From assembly GCA_944392235.1 (NCBI GenBank), contig CALXVZ010000010.1, positions 1 through 39,614 on the forward strand: a stretch of 39,614 nt of DNA. The letters run 5' to 3'. The position numbers and the translations under genes are program-made. Source of the stretch: an uncultured Alphaproteobacteria bacterium (lineage in GTDB: Bacteria > Pseudomonadota > Alphaproteobacteria > RF32 > CAG-239). How positions within the stretch are numbered: position 1 is the stretch's first letter; each line of letters opens with the position of its first letter. A model generated the notes under the pieces. That model worked only from the letters and a program-made list of their open reading frames with translations. It was not told the origin of the DNA and ran no database searches. Shown here piece after piece: positions 1 to 8,078 of the stretch.

Positions 1-548
1 AAAAATTTTTTGGTTTTACATTTTTATTTTTCATGACATTACATATATAAAATAATGATTTAACCTAATTCCCGTTTAGAATGAGGTTGCAAAAAAGTTA
101 TTGTCATTAACGTCACAAACTTTTAACATCTGAATGTCAAAGGTTAAAATCAACTAAGTGTCATTAATGTCAGTTAGTCAACTTTTGTAAAAATTTGCAG
201 AAGTTAAAATGTTACTGAAAAAGACACTCCTAAAAATTCACTACACGTAAGGGATTTTTTACCCGCCTATATACGGCTTAGCCTAAAATATAGAATATAC
301 CGGTATGGGATACCGTATATATCCTGCCATATTGCTACTCCCATAATGGGTACGGCTACCGGATATTCCGGTATGGATATGGTTCCCCGATATTAAAATA
401 AAGAGACAAAGACATAAATCTTCATCTCTCATTCATTTAATACTATATAATTGATGAACTCTCACATTTATATTGTCGTGTTATTCATCAAATCGGAGCG
501 GTAAAAACTTAACCTGTGCGTAAGTTTAATATAAAAAAGTATTAAAAA
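1..548. other. Non-coding end of integrated element, rich in short repeats
   Basis: No convincing gene is seen here. Two copies of TGTCATTAAYGTCA lie at 102-115 and 159-172, with further TGTCA half-sites between (134-139). From 297 to 373 four palindromes crowd together: ATACCGGTAT (297-306), CGGTAT-GGG-ATACCG (301-315), CCCAT-A-ATGGG (340-350) and TACCGGA-TAT-TCCGGTA (357-373). They share a GGTAT/ATACC core. Such clusters occur in protein-binding arrays, in oriT or origin-like regions and in element ends; which one applies here is not decidable from the sequence alone. Confidence 0.5.
499..527 (-). terminator. Possible terminator of the HEPN-like gene
   Basis: Read on the minus strand, AAACTTA pairs with TAAGTTT across a nine-base loop and is followed by a short T run. 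It lies about 20 bases after the stop of the HEPN-like gene. The stem is AT-rich and weak. Confidence 0.4.
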
Positions 549-1031
549 TTATAAATCCAAACCTATATTTAAATTTTTAAGAAATTTATATAAATTATCA
601 TATGCCCAAGTAATAAGTTGAATATTAACATCATTTTCTTCTTTGTTACCATGAAGAAAATTACAGCGTATCTGATATATTAACATTAAAAATTGTTTTA
701 AATCACAATACTCTTCATTAAATAAAATTTCTTTTTCTAGTCCACTATCTTTCCATAAACGATCTCTCGCACTTGTTGAACAATGAAATGAAGGAATATT
801 TTTAAAACTATTCAAAATCTCATCTTGCATAGAAGCATAAGTTTCTTGTGCATATTGCTCGTTGGCTAATTCTAGAGATTTGGCTTTATCATTATATAAT
901 CCATGGATATCAATATATTTTTCATTATACCATTGATTATACCACATCCATAAAATAATGAATTTTATTACTTTTGAACGAGAATAGTCGTTATTAGCTT
1001 CTAAAAAATTTAACCATTGGACTATAATCAT
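549..1031 (-). CDS. HEPN-like small protein in integrated element
   Basis: A 160-residue helical protein that I cannot assign to a named family. Near the C-terminus it has IRCNFLHGNK, with Arg122, Asn124, His127 and Gly128. This fits the R-x4-H (often RNxxxHG) signature of HEPN domains, many of which are RNases in toxin-antitoxin, Abi or other defence systems. An aromatic run (FIILWMWYNQWYNEKY, residues 24-39) resembles the first helix of bacterial HEPN hypothetical proteins. The gene lies 34 bases behind the integrase stop on the same strand and has an AAGGAG ribosome binding site about 12 bases from the start, so it may be co-transcribed with int. No partner antitoxin is visible in the window. 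HEPN membership is inferred from the motif only; an RNase activity is not shown. Confidence 0.6.
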   Translation of the reverse strand: MIIVQWLNFLEANNDYSRSKVIKFIILWMWYNQWYNEKYIDIHGLYNDKAKSLELANEQYAQETYASMQDEILNSFKNIPSFHCSTSARDRLWKDSGLEKEILFNEEYCDLKQFLMLIYQIRCNFLHGNKEENDVNIQLITWAYDNLYKFLKNLNIGLDL

Positions 1032-1065
1032 TTTATTTTTTACTCCTTAAAATACATTTTATACT

Positions 1066-2580
1066 TTACTTCTTTGCCATGATGGTTTTCCATTTTGCAA
1101 AATGTTGCTTAAGGAAATCATAGCTAAATTTATGCATTTCAGCTTTAATTTGTGCAAGTGTATGGTTGGAATAAGATTGTTCCATGGTTGTTTTGCCTTC
1201 CCAACCAATGATATCGTTAATATAAGTCGCACCGACACCGCTATCTTGCAAAGCGATACTAAGATTTTTTCTAAAAGAGTGAAAATCAAAGCCGTCGTTA
1301 TTACCGGTTTTAACTTTAATTTCCATAAAAAACGGAGATAACTCACGTGTAAAGAATTTATTATTGTATTCTCCACCTGAGGTTTGGCATTTCTTAATAA
1401 TAAAATCGGTATCTTTGGCTTTTAATCTTGTCTTTTGCCTATTTATGTAATCAACAAAACCTAAATCTAATAATTGTTGATGAATAGGAACAAAACGCTC
1501 GGATGCTTCATTTTTAAGTTGTTTGATTTTATGGTCTGAACAAAACTGAATACAAGGAATACCATCTTTTACAAGAATATCTTTATATTGTAAGGTAATA
1601 GCCGCATTCATCCTGGCCCCGGTAAACAAAGCAATCATACAAGCCCAAAACGCATCAGGATTCTTTTGAAAATAGTCATGCTTTGGATTAAACATTTCAA
1701 GCAATTTATCTTTTTCATATGGTCTGTGCGGATTCTTATCAATTTTCTTTGTATTATCAATTTGAGGAAAGAGATTGAGAATGTTATTTTTATAAACGTC
1801 TGGATTAATATTATGTCCGCAAGTAGCCAATTCTTTAAGATAATTAACTCTCGTCTTTTTACTATCATTTTTAATTGATGTATCATTGATGATGTTTTTA
1901 GATAACTTTCCAATCATTGAAACTTCGTGAAATTTTGCATAATCATCATCTAAAGAAAGTCCGGCATTTGTAAGTAAATTAACAATGGTTTGTCTTTTTC
2001 TTATTTGATATGTTTGGGTATTAGATGCAGATTTTTGTAACAACATATTATCCAAAACTTGTCCAATTGTATAACTTGGCATTTGCGGTTCTGAAACAGA
2101 TTGCTTAGGTTTACAAATTTCTGCCATAGCAACATTTAATGGACCAATATATTCTTTAATAACATTTTCTAGACTTTTAATCTGGTTTATTAAATTTTTG
2201 TTTTCTTCACTGAGTTTTTTCATCTCTTCAGACATACTACAATATAAAGAGTATAACTCGGTTACATCTTCAACTTTATTGCGTTTAGATAATCTTTTTC
2301 TAGAAAAACTGGTAACAAGAGTTGCAATGCCGGTTGTGTCTGATGTTTCAAATATCAAATTATTAAACAACCTGCGTAAACGGATTAACTTTTCTTCTTG
2401 TGTAATCATCTGTTTAATTTTTTCCTGAGCTTCAAAGTAGTTTTGTGTATGAAGAGAGATGATTTTATATCTTCTCTTGTTATTAACTCTTGGTAACTCA
2501 ACTCTATAATAGAAAATTTTGTTTCGCAACTGTAAATGGATTTTAGATGCCATACAGTTTGCCATACAGTTTTCAGACAT
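1066..2580 (-). CDS. Tyrosine recombinase / phage-type integrase
   Basis: Site-specific recombinase, 504 residues from the chosen start. The N-terminus resembles the DUF6538-type arm-binding region of phage integrases (basic, ending SLHTQNYFEA). A coiled stretch follows at about 115-155, then a SAM-like core-binding region. The catalytic domain is complete (numbered from a Met 11 codons upstream): Arg334 in TGARMNAAITL, a likely Lys near 367, His445 and Arg448 in HSFRKN, Trp471 in place of the second His, and nucleophile Tyr481. The start at 2580 is preferred over 2613 because GGGAGAG sits seven bases ahead of it. The gene lies about 130 bases from the 3' end of tRNA-Leu, the usual place for an integrase using a tRNA 3' end as attB. 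It appears intact. The excised element's other end is outside the window. Confidence 0.9.
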   Translation of the reverse strand: MSENCMANCMASKIHLQLRNKIFYYRVELPRVNNKRRYKIISLHTQNYFEAQEKIKQMITQEEKLIRLRRLFNNLIFETSDTTGIATLVTSFSRKRLSKRNKVEDVTELYSLYCSMSEEMKKLSEENKNLINQIKSLENVIKEYIGPLNVAMAEICKPKQSVSEPQMPSYTIGQVLDNMLLQKSASNTQTYQIRKRQTIVNLLTNAGLSLDDDYAKFHEVSMIGKLSKNIINDTSIKNDSKKTRVNYLKELATCGHNINPDVYKNNILNLFPQIDNTKKIDKNPHRPYEKDKLLEMFNPKHDYFQKNPDAFWACMIALFTGARMNAAITLQYKDILVKDGIPCIQFCSDHKIKQLKNEASERFVPIHQQLLDLGFVDYINRQKTRLKAKDTDFIIKKCQTSGGEYNNKFFTRELSPFFMEIKVKTGNNDGFDFHSFRKNLSIALQDSGVGATYINDIIGWEGKTTMEQSYSNHTLAQIKAEMHKFSYDFLKQHFAKWKTIMAKK

Positions 2581-2640
2581 TTTGCTCTCCCATAGTTGTT
2601 TATTGTAAAGCAAAAATGTAAGTATTTGTTTTTCAAGGAT

Positions 2641-2681
2641 TTAAAAAAATTAAAGAGCCTAGCTTTTCAGCCTTAGCTCTT
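2641..2681 (-). terminator. Terminator downstream of tRNA-Leu
   Basis: On the minus strand AAGAGC pairs with GCTCTT (2676-2681 and 2653-2658), followed by TAATTTTTTT. A second small inverted repeat, GCTTG-ATTTT-CAAGC, lies at 2691-2705 between it and the tRNA. Confidence 0.6.
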
Positions 2682-2713
2682 GATTTAAGTGCTTGATTTT
2701 CAAGCAAAATAAA

Positions 2714-2800
2714 TGGTGCGCTAGGCCGGAATCGAACCGGCACGGGATTGCTCCCAACAGATTTTAAGTCTGCAGCGTCTACCTGTTCCGCCACAAGCGC
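2714..2800 (-). tRNA. tRNA-Leu (anticodon UAA), likely integration site
   Basis: An 87-base class II tRNA with encoded 3' CCA. The T-arm reads GGTTCGATTCCGGCC and the D-arm TGGCGGAACAGGTAGACGC. The anticodon stem GCAGA/TCTGT closes the loop CTTAAAA, giving UAA, which reads TTA codons. The variable arm is long, as expected for Leu. The acceptor stem pairs except for one U-U mismatch at position 6-67. Its 3' end faces the integrase gene, consistent with use as an attachment site. Confidence 0.93.
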
Positions 2801-2817
2801 AAATCATCTGAAAATAG

Positions 2818-2846
2818 TTTATACAAACAAAAAAATATAAATGCAA
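2818..2846 (-). promoter_or_regulatory. Sigma-70-type promoter of tRNA-Leu
   Basis: On the minus strand TTGCAT, 17 bases, TATAAA; the tRNA begins 18 bases after the -10 box. Confidence 0.65.
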
Positions 2847-2854
2847 CATAAAAC

Positions 2855-2882
2855 TTGTATTTTTTTTATTTCCGGTTAAAAT
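2855..2882 (+). promoter_or_regulatory. Promoter of pssA
   Basis: TTGTAT, 16 bases, TAAAAT. A perfect inverted repeat AATATGC-AGC-GCATATT follows at 2896-2912, around or just after the predicted transcription start, and could be an operator or a 5'-leader hairpin. Confidence 0.5.
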
Positions 2883-2980
2883 TTTTTATGTTTTCAATAT
2901 GCAGCGCATATTTTCATTAACATTTAATTTATGCGGCAGAAACAGCGTTTCGGCATAAATATTTGAAGAAAGGTAAATTT

Positions 2981-3793
2981 ATGAAACCCTTAAATAAAAA
3001 AATTAAATTTTCTAAGAACAAATTTTCGGAAGTTCCTTTTCGTAAATTAGTTCCTAATATTGTAACAATGTTAGCTCTTTGCTCTGGCATAACATCCATA
3101 CGTTACTCTGTTCAAGAAGATTGGAGCAAAGCCGTTCTATTCATTTTTCTTGCAGCTTTATTTGATGGGTTAGATGGAAGACTAGCAAGAATGTTAAAAG
3201 CATCATCAAAATTTGGAGCAGAATTAGATTCCTTATGTGATTTTGTAAGTTTTGGCGTTGCTCCTGCCATTCTAATGTTCCAATGGTGCTTATTTGATCT
3301 CCCTAAAATAGGTTGGTTTTTCTGCTTATTATTTGCTATGGGAATGGCTATGAGACTAGCACGCTTTAACACCATGTTAGAAGATAAAACGATTCCCCCA
3401 TATTGGTCACATTATTTCACCGGCGTTCCTGCTCCTGCAGCTGCTGCAATGGTTATGATGCCGATTCTCATAAGTTTCGATTTCGTAGAAGCAGAATCTG
3501 TATTAAGAACTCATTTATTCTGTGGTTTATGGATGTGTTTCGTCTCATATCTTGAAACGAGTCGTATTCCAACAATCTCTTTGAAAAAAAGCAAGATAAA
3601 AGCATCTATGGTTATTCCATTATTAATCATTGTAGCGTTACTTGCTAATTTCTTATTTACTCAAACTTGGTTAACTTTAGGTGTGCTAACAGCTCTATAC
3701 ACACTATCTATTCCTGTTGGCATTATTAAGTTTCTAAGAGACAAGAAAGCATATCTTGCATCGCAACCTGAAATAATCAAGAATGCAGAATAA
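2981..3793 (+). CDS. pssA: CDP-diacylglycerol--serine O-phosphatidyltransferase
   Basis: Integral membrane enzyme that condenses CDP-diacylglycerol with L-serine to phosphatidylserine, the precursor of phosphatidylethanolamine. The CDP-alcohol phosphotransferase motif is complete: DGLDGRLAR, then G and two Asp (GAELDSLCD), i.e. DG-x2-DG-x2-AR-x8-G-x3-D-x3-D, at about residues 64-86. Several hydrophobic helices follow, and the length (270 residues) is usual for the family. Start 2981 is chosen because GAAAGG lies seven bases upstream; a TTG at 2963 in the same frame has no such site. The gene stands alone between its own promoter and terminator; the partner psd is not adjacent. Confidence 0.93.
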   Translation: MKPLNKKIKFSKNKFSEVPFRKLVPNIVTMLALCSGITSIRYSVQEDWSKAVLFIFLAALFDGLDGRLARMLKASSKFGAELDSLCDFVSFGVAPAILMFQWCLFDLPKIGWFFCLLFAMGMAMRLARFNTMLEDKTIPPYWSHYFTGVPAPAAAAMVMMPILISFDFVEAESVLRTHLFCGLWMCFVSYLETSRIPTISLKKSKIKASMVIPLLIIVALLANFLFTQTWLTLGVLTALYTLSIPVGIIKFLRDKKAYLASQPEIIKNAE

Positions 3794-3800
3794 CACAAAG

Positions 3801-3828
3801 AAGGAGGACAAAAGCCCTCCTTTTTTTT
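3801..3828 (+). terminator. Rho-independent terminator of pssA
   Basis: AAGGAGG pairs with CCTCCTT across an eight-base loop and runs into eight T residues. Confidence 0.85.
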
Positions 3829-3837
3829 GAAAAAGTC

Positions 3838-3866
3838 TTGATTTTTAAAATAATAAACTATATAAA
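3838..3866 (+). promoter_or_regulatory. Promoter of rplY-pth
   Basis: TTGATT, 17 bases, TATAAA, about 66 bases before the rplY start. The leader holds a GC-rich island (CGGCACCCCTGGAGGTCG, about 3880-3897) that stands out in AT-rich surroundings and may be a control site; I see no strong hairpin in it. Confidence 0.65.
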
Positions 3867-3932
3867 AGTAGAAACTAAACGGCACCCCTGGAGGTCGATT
3901 AGTCCAAATAGAATTTTATAAAGGAAAAAACA

Positions 3933-4223
3933 ATGTCAGATATTACATTTAATGCAAATTTGCGTGAAAAAGCAGGTAAGGGGGCAGCTCGTGCATGTCG
4001 TAGAGAAGGCCGTATTCCTGCTGTTATATATGGTGGAAAGAAAAACGTTGTAAATATCAGTTTACACCCTGTTGAACTTGAAAAGGCTCTTGATCTTCGT
4101 GATTTCTATAAATCTGTTATTACTATCTCTTTAGATGGAAAAGCAGAAGAAGTAATCTGCAAAGATGTTCAGTTTGATCCAGTATCAGATATGCCAATAC
4201 ACGTTGATTTTATGCGCAAGTAA
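3933..4223 (+). CDS. rplY: 50S ribosomal protein bL25, short form
   Basis: Binds 5S rRNA in the large ribosomal subunit. The 96 residues begin with an alphaproteobacterial-type N-terminus (NANLREKAGKGAARACRREG, then RIPAVIYGG) and end at HVDFMRK, which is where the 5S-binding domain ends in longer homologues. Most alphaproteobacterial bL25 proteins are of the long CTC/TL5 type, about 200 residues, with a second beta domain. That domain is absent here, giving a protein of E. coli size. AAAGGA precedes the start. pth follows 11 bases after the stop, in the common rplY-pth-ychF order. Confidence 0.92.
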   Translation: MSDITFNANLREKAGKGAARACRREGRIPAVIYGGKKNVVNISLHPVELEKALDLRDFYKSVITISLDGKAEEVICKDVQFDPVSDMPIHVDFMRK

Positions 4224-4234
4224 GGACAGTGAAA

Positions 4235-4807
4235 ATGCATTTAGTGGTAGGTTTAGGCAATCCTGGTGAAGAATATGCAAAAACTCGCCACAATATAGGA
4301 TTTATGGCGGCTGATGAAATACACAGTCGCTATAAATTTTCTCCATTTAAAACAAAATTTGAAGGTCTCCTCGCAGAAGGCCTCATTAATGGAGAAAAAA
4401 CATTATTGCTGAAACCACAAACTTTTATGAATTTATCAGGGAATTCTGTAAATAAAGTGGCTATTTTTTATAAAATACCATCAGAAAACATCATTGTTAT
4501 ACATGATGACAAAGATTTAGCTCTAGGAAAGTTAAAAGCAAAGATCGGCGGTTCAGCCGGTGGGCATAATGGTTTAAAAAATATAGATTCCCAAATAGGA
4601 CCAAACTATAATCGTATCCGCATAGGTGTAGGCTCACCACAAGAGCATCATACAGATACAGTCAATTTTGTATTGTCACGATTCTCCAAGGCTGAAATGG
4701 ATACCTTGCAAGAAAGACTTGAATTCATCTCAGAGAGCATTCCAGAACTAATTAGCAAAGGCATAGCACAATATTCCAACATAATTGGCATGCACAATAC
4801 CAAATAA
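4235..4807 (+). CDS. pth: Peptidyl-tRNA hydrolase
   Basis: Cytoplasmic esterase that releases peptide from peptidyl-tRNA dropped by ribosomes. Family landmarks are present: GLGNPG with Asn9, catalytic His19 in TRHNIGF, Asn66 in TFMNLSG, and the Asp cluster HDDKDL at 90-95. The 190-residue length is normal. The start at 4235 has AAGGA eight bases upstream; the in-frame GTG at 4229 would sit only two bases from it. It is probably read from the rplY promoter. Confidence 0.95.
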   Translation: MHLVVGLGNPGEEYAKTRHNIGFMAADEIHSRYKFSPFKTKFEGLLAEGLINGEKTLLLKPQTFMNLSGNSVNKVAIFYKIPSENIIVIHDDKDLALGKLKAKIGGSAGGHNGLKNIDSQIGPNYNRIRIGVGSPQEHHTDTVNFVLSRFSKAEMDTLQERLEFISESIPELISKGIAQYSNIIGMHNTK

Positions 4808-4860
4808 GCACTACGCCGCGTATAAAACTATTCACATCCTAAATCTATAACACATTTTTA

Positions 4861-4889
4861 TTGCAAAAAGAATACATCTCTAGTATAAG
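4861..4889 (+). promoter_or_regulatory. Promoter of ychF
   Basis: TTGCAA, 17 bases, TATAAG, 37 bases upstream of the ychF start. Confidence 0.6.
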
Positions 4890-4926
4890 CTGAGGCAATA
4901 ATAAAATAATATATAGGAGCAATAAA

Positions 4927-6039
4927 ATGGGGTTTAATTGTGGTATCGTAGGTCTTCCAAACGTTGGTAAATCCACACTATTTAATGCATTAACACAAAC
5001 CATTGCCGCACAAGCAGCAAATTTTCCTTTTTGCACAATAGAGCCTAATACAGGTCGAGTCGCAGTCCCAGATAAACGTTTGCAAGAGTTAGCAAACATT
5101 GTCCATCCGAAAAATATCATTCCGACACAATTAGAATTCGTCGATATTGCCGGATTAGTAAAAGGCGCATCTAAAGGTGAAGGATTAGGCAACCAGTTCC
5201 TTGCCAACATAAGAGAAACAGATGCAATTATCCACGTGTTAAGATGCTTTGAAGATAGCAATATCACCCATGTCGAAGGTTCCGTTGATCCAATTAGAGA
5301 TGCTGAAATTGTTGAAACAGAATTAATGATTGCAGATTTAGAATCTTTGGAAAAACGCTTTGAACAAACAAAGAAAAAAGCTCAAACAGGAGGTGATAAA
5401 GAAGCCGCAGTAAAAGCCAGAGTAATGGAGCCAATTATTAATGCTCTACGTGAAGGAAAACCTGCACGCACAGCCGCTCCATCTCCCGAAGACAAAGATG
5501 CATGGAAACAATATCAAATGATGCAATTACTAACATCAAAACCTGTTTTATATGTATGCAATGTTGATGAAGATAGTGCTGCAACAGGAAACGAATTTTC
5601 CCAAAAAGTATTTGAAAAAGCAGAAAAAGAACAAGCAAAAGCTGTAATTATATCAGCCGCAATTGAATCAGAGGTTGCTCAATTAGATAGTGAAGAAGAA
5701 AAACAGGAATTTCTTAAAGCCTTGGGTTTAGAAGAAACAGGTTTAACAAAAATAATTAAAGCAGGATATGATTTGCTAGGCCTTGAAACATACTTCACCG
5801 CTGGTCCGAAAGAAGTTCGTGCATGGACTTTTCTAAAAGGCTCTAAAGCACCACAATGTGCTGGCATAATCCATTCTGATTTTGAAAGAGGCTTCATAAG
5901 AGCAGAAACAATTTCTTACAATGACTACATAAAGTTTGGTGGAGAGCAAGGCTGTAAAGAAGCTGGAAAAATGCGCTCAGAAGGCAAAGAATATGTTGTG
6001 CAAGATGGTGATTTATTAAACTTTTTATTCAATGTATAA
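4927..6039 (+). CDS. ychF: Ribosome-binding ATPase YchF / OLA1-like
   Basis: Obg-family P-loop protein that binds 70S ribosomes and, unlike its relatives, prefers ATP. G1 is GLPNVGKS at residues 9-16, G3 is DIAGLVKGASKGEGLG, and the G4 position reads CNVDED rather than NKxD, as expected for the ATP-preferring YchF/OLA1 branch. The C-terminal TGS-like domain (about 285-368) ends the protein at the usual length of 370. TAGGAGC lies seven bases before the start. It has its own promoter and converges on trxB. Confidence 0.95.
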   Translation: MGFNCGIVGLPNVGKSTLFNALTQTIAAQAANFPFCTIEPNTGRVAVPDKRLQELANIVHPKNIIPTQLEFVDIAGLVKGASKGEGLGNQFLANIRETDAIIHVLRCFEDSNITHVEGSVDPIRDAEIVETELMIADLESLEKRFEQTKKKAQTGGDKEAAVKARVMEPIINALREGKPARTAAPSPEDKDAWKQYQMMQLLTSKPVLYVCNVDEDSAATGNEFSQKVFEKAEKEQAKAVIISAAIESEVAQLDSEEEKQEFLKALGLEETGLTKIIKAGYDLLGLETYFTAGPKEVRAWTFLKGSKAPQCAGIIHSDFERGFIRAETISYNDYIKFGGEQGCKEAGKMRSEGKEYVVQDGDLLNFLFNV

Positions 6040-6061
6040 TTACCCAAATACCCTATCTAAG

Positions 6062-6090
6062 AAAAAAGCTCTGTTTTCACAGAGCTTTTT
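6062..6090. terminator. Bidirectional terminator between ychF and trxB
   Basis: AAAAAGCTCTG pairs with CAGAGCTTTTT across a short loop, with A and T runs on both sides, so it can serve both converging genes. Confidence 0.8.
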
Positions 6091-6114
6091 ACCTATCTTC
6101 TGGAAAAGAAATAT

Positions 6115-7050
6115 TTAATTTTCATCTAAATATTCAATAGCATCCATTGCCGCCATCGCACCGCTACCAGCAGAAATTACAGCCTGCTTGTATTTTGGAT
6201 CTTTAACATCACCAGCTGCAAAAACACCTTCAACATCAGTTGCAGAACTATTTTCATGAGTAACAATATAGCCTTTGCTATCAAGCACCAAATTACCTTT
6301 AAATATTTCTGTATTTGGCTGATGACCAACAGCAATAAAAACACCATCTAAAGGAATAGTTTTAACACTATCATTTTTAACATTTCTCAATTTAAGGCCT
6401 GTTACTTTTAGAGGATTCTCTTCACCTAAAACTTCATCAACAACACTATCCCATTCAACAACAATCTTTTTGTTACTTAAGATTCTCTCTTGTAAAATTT
6501 TATCTGCACGCAATTGATTACGTCTATGAACCAAAATAACCTTATCTGCTAATGATGCTAAATACAAAGCCTCAGCAGCAGCTGAATTACCACCACCAAT
6601 AACAGCAACAGTTCTACCACGATAAAAGAAACCATCACATGTCGCACAAGCAGAAACACCATATCCCAAGAATTTCTTCTCTGAAGGTAGATTTAACCAT
6701 TTCGCGGAAGAACCTGTAGCAACAATAACCGCTCTTGCATGATAAGAATGTCCATTTTCAGAACAGCAAACAAAGGGACGATTCGAAAAATCAACTTCAA
6801 CAATATTATCATTAACAAATTGAACCCCAAGTTTCAAAGCTTGTTGTTTCATTTTATCCATTAATTCGAAACCACTGATTTCTTCAAACCCAGGAAAATT
6901 TTCAATACTATTAGTCATTGTTAATTGACCACCTTCTTGATTTCCAGAAACAATAGTAGTCTTCAATCCAGCTCTAGCCGCATAAATACCTGCAGTATAG
7001 CCGGCAGGACCAGACCCTAAAATAAGCAAATCAGTAGAATATAATGCCAT
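6115..7050 (-). CDS. trxB: Thioredoxin reductase
   Basis: Flavoenzyme that passes electrons from NADPH to thioredoxin. The FAD-binding GSGPAGYTAGIYAARAG lies at the N-terminus, the redox pair Cys135/Cys138 is in SACATCDG, the NADPH-binding GGGNSAAAEA is at about 152-161, and the FAD-contacting AAGDV motif is near the C-terminus. The length of 311 residues is standard. A strong GGGAGG ribosome binding site precedes the ATG. It has no close same-strand partner. Confidence 0.96.
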   Translation of the reverse strand: MALYSTDLLILGSGPAGYTAGIYAARAGLKTTIVSGNQEGGQLTMTNSIENFPGFEEISGFELMDKMKQQALKLGVQFVNDNIVEVDFSNRPFVCCSENGHSYHARAVIVATGSSAKWLNLPSEKKFLGYGVSACATCDGFFYRGRTVAVIGGGNSAAAEALYLASLADKVILVHRRNQLRADKILQERILSNKKIVVEWDSVVDEVLGEENPLKVTGLKLRNVKNDSVKTIPLDGVFIAVGHQPNTEIFKGNLVLDSKGYIVTHENSSATDVEGVFAAGDVKDPKYKQAVISAGSGAMAAMDAIEYLDEN

Positions 7051-7305
7051 TACAGCCTCCCAATTAAAAGTTTTAATTTTTATATTTAAGCTTTTCCATT
7101 TTAATATCCTAATTCATATAATACTGCGAACCAATTCCAAACAAAAAAGAATCACAATATTTCTCATACGTATCAGGTAAAATTTCTCTATTTTTCCCAA
7201 AATCTCCTCATCTTTAGGATATAACAAACATCATTTAAAGCGAGTAAAATTCTAAATTTATCATCAATAATACTGTAAAAATTTAAATTAAAGTCATATA
7301 GATTA

Positions 7306-7593
7306 TTAAATACGACGAAATACATTTTGTTCAATTTGAGGTAAAAAATAATTTCTAACACCAGGTAAAAACAAAATTCTATCAACCCTAGCTAAAAAAG
7401 GCCCTTGATAACAAGATTGTATCATTTGATTAACCTTATCATCATCTCCACTCATCAAAATTTCAACACTTCCGTCATCTTCATTTCTAACCCATCCAGA
7501 AATTCCACCTATTTCAAGAGCCTTGGAAACAGCCCAACGGCGATATCCTATTCCCTGAACACGTCCTTCAATTTTTAAATATACTTCTTTCAT
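7306..7593 (-). CDS. acyP: Acylphosphatase
   Basis: Small cytosolic enzyme that hydrolyses the carboxyl-phosphate bond of acyl phosphates. The signature GRVQGIGYRRW carries the phosphate-binding Arg18, and GWVRNEDDGSVE carries catalytic Asn37. At 95 residues it is normal length, but the C-terminus (NYFLPQIEQNVFRRI) diverges from the usual short strand. Its start overlaps the 3' end of the atp12-like gene by 26 bases, so it is probably translationally coupled as the last gene of the rluC-asmA-atp12-acyP unit. GGGAAAG lies about nine bases upstream of the start. Confidence 0.9.
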   Translation of the reverse strand: MKEVYLKIEGRVQGIGYRRWAVSKALEIGGISGWVRNEDDGSVEILMSGDDDKVNQMIQSCYQGPFLARVDRILFLPGVRNYFLPQIEQNVFRRI

Positions 7594-8074
7594 AGCAAAA
7601 ACTTTCCCACTGCTTTAGATTTTCTAATATTTCAGAATGCTTATTAGAAATCGCTTCATCCTCTCCCCATTTTTTCTGTTCCTCTAATTCTTCTGCATAA
7701 GACAAATTAAACACATCCTGCACTTTAAAAGACTGAGTTACAAATAATACCCCTAATAAAACAGATTTTAATTCGAGAGCAACAAGATACAAAATAATTA
7801 AAGATTGATTATCTAAATTAAATAAATATTTTTTTAAAACATCTTTCTGTTTCTGATTAATATTAGAGACCTCCAAACCATTCACTTCCTCAAAATGAGA
7901 ATTCATGATACTATTCGCCATATCTATAGCTTTTTTGGCAAAAAGTAATACAGATTGATTACAAACACCTCCGCGAAGATATAAAATCGTATCGGTTGCC
8001 GAAAAACTCAGCAACCGATTAATTATGTCATCTCGATGTTCCGATATAGAACAACTAATTTTTTGTAAATCCAT
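7568..8074 (-). CDS. ATP12-family F1-ATPase assembly chaperone, N-terminally short
   Basis: A divergent member of the ATP12 family, which in mitochondria and alphaproteobacteria holds the F1 alpha subunit before assembly. The clearest match is the C-terminal helix block: YAEELEEQKKWGEDEAISNKH, then ILENLKQWESF, matching the family's E-x3-WGxDxEA...R/H...A-x2-F pattern. The upstream part matches the middle of the family. Usual members have about 230-260 residues; this has about 168 and lacks most of the N-terminal domain. ATG 8074, four bases after the asmA stop, is preferred; a GTG at 8092 overlapping asmA is the alternative and neither has a strong ribosome site. Occurrence near rluC is typical of alphaproteobacteria and supports the call. 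Confidence 0.7.
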   Translation of the reverse strand: MDLQKISCSISEHRDDIINRLLSFSATDTILYLRGGVCNQSVLLFAKKAIDMANSIMNSHFEEVNGLEVSNINQKQKDVLKKYLFNLDNQSLIILYLVALELKSVLLGVLFVTQSFKVQDVFNLSYAEELEEQKKWGEDEAISNKHSEILENLKQWESFCYERSIFKN

Positions 8075-8078
8075 CAAA

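Noticed and set aside
1-548. CRISPR array
   Set aside because: The repeats are short palindromes of differing sequence and spacing, without uniform direct repeats or spacers of constant length.
7051-7305. Open stretches on the minus strand after acyP (for example a frame containing REILPDTYEKYCDSFLFGIGSQYY, in two pieces) suggesting a small or broken gene
   Set aside because: No start with a ribosome site, would need at least one frame change to join to the frame overlapping acyP, and no family is recognisable. Left as unexplained intergenic DNA.
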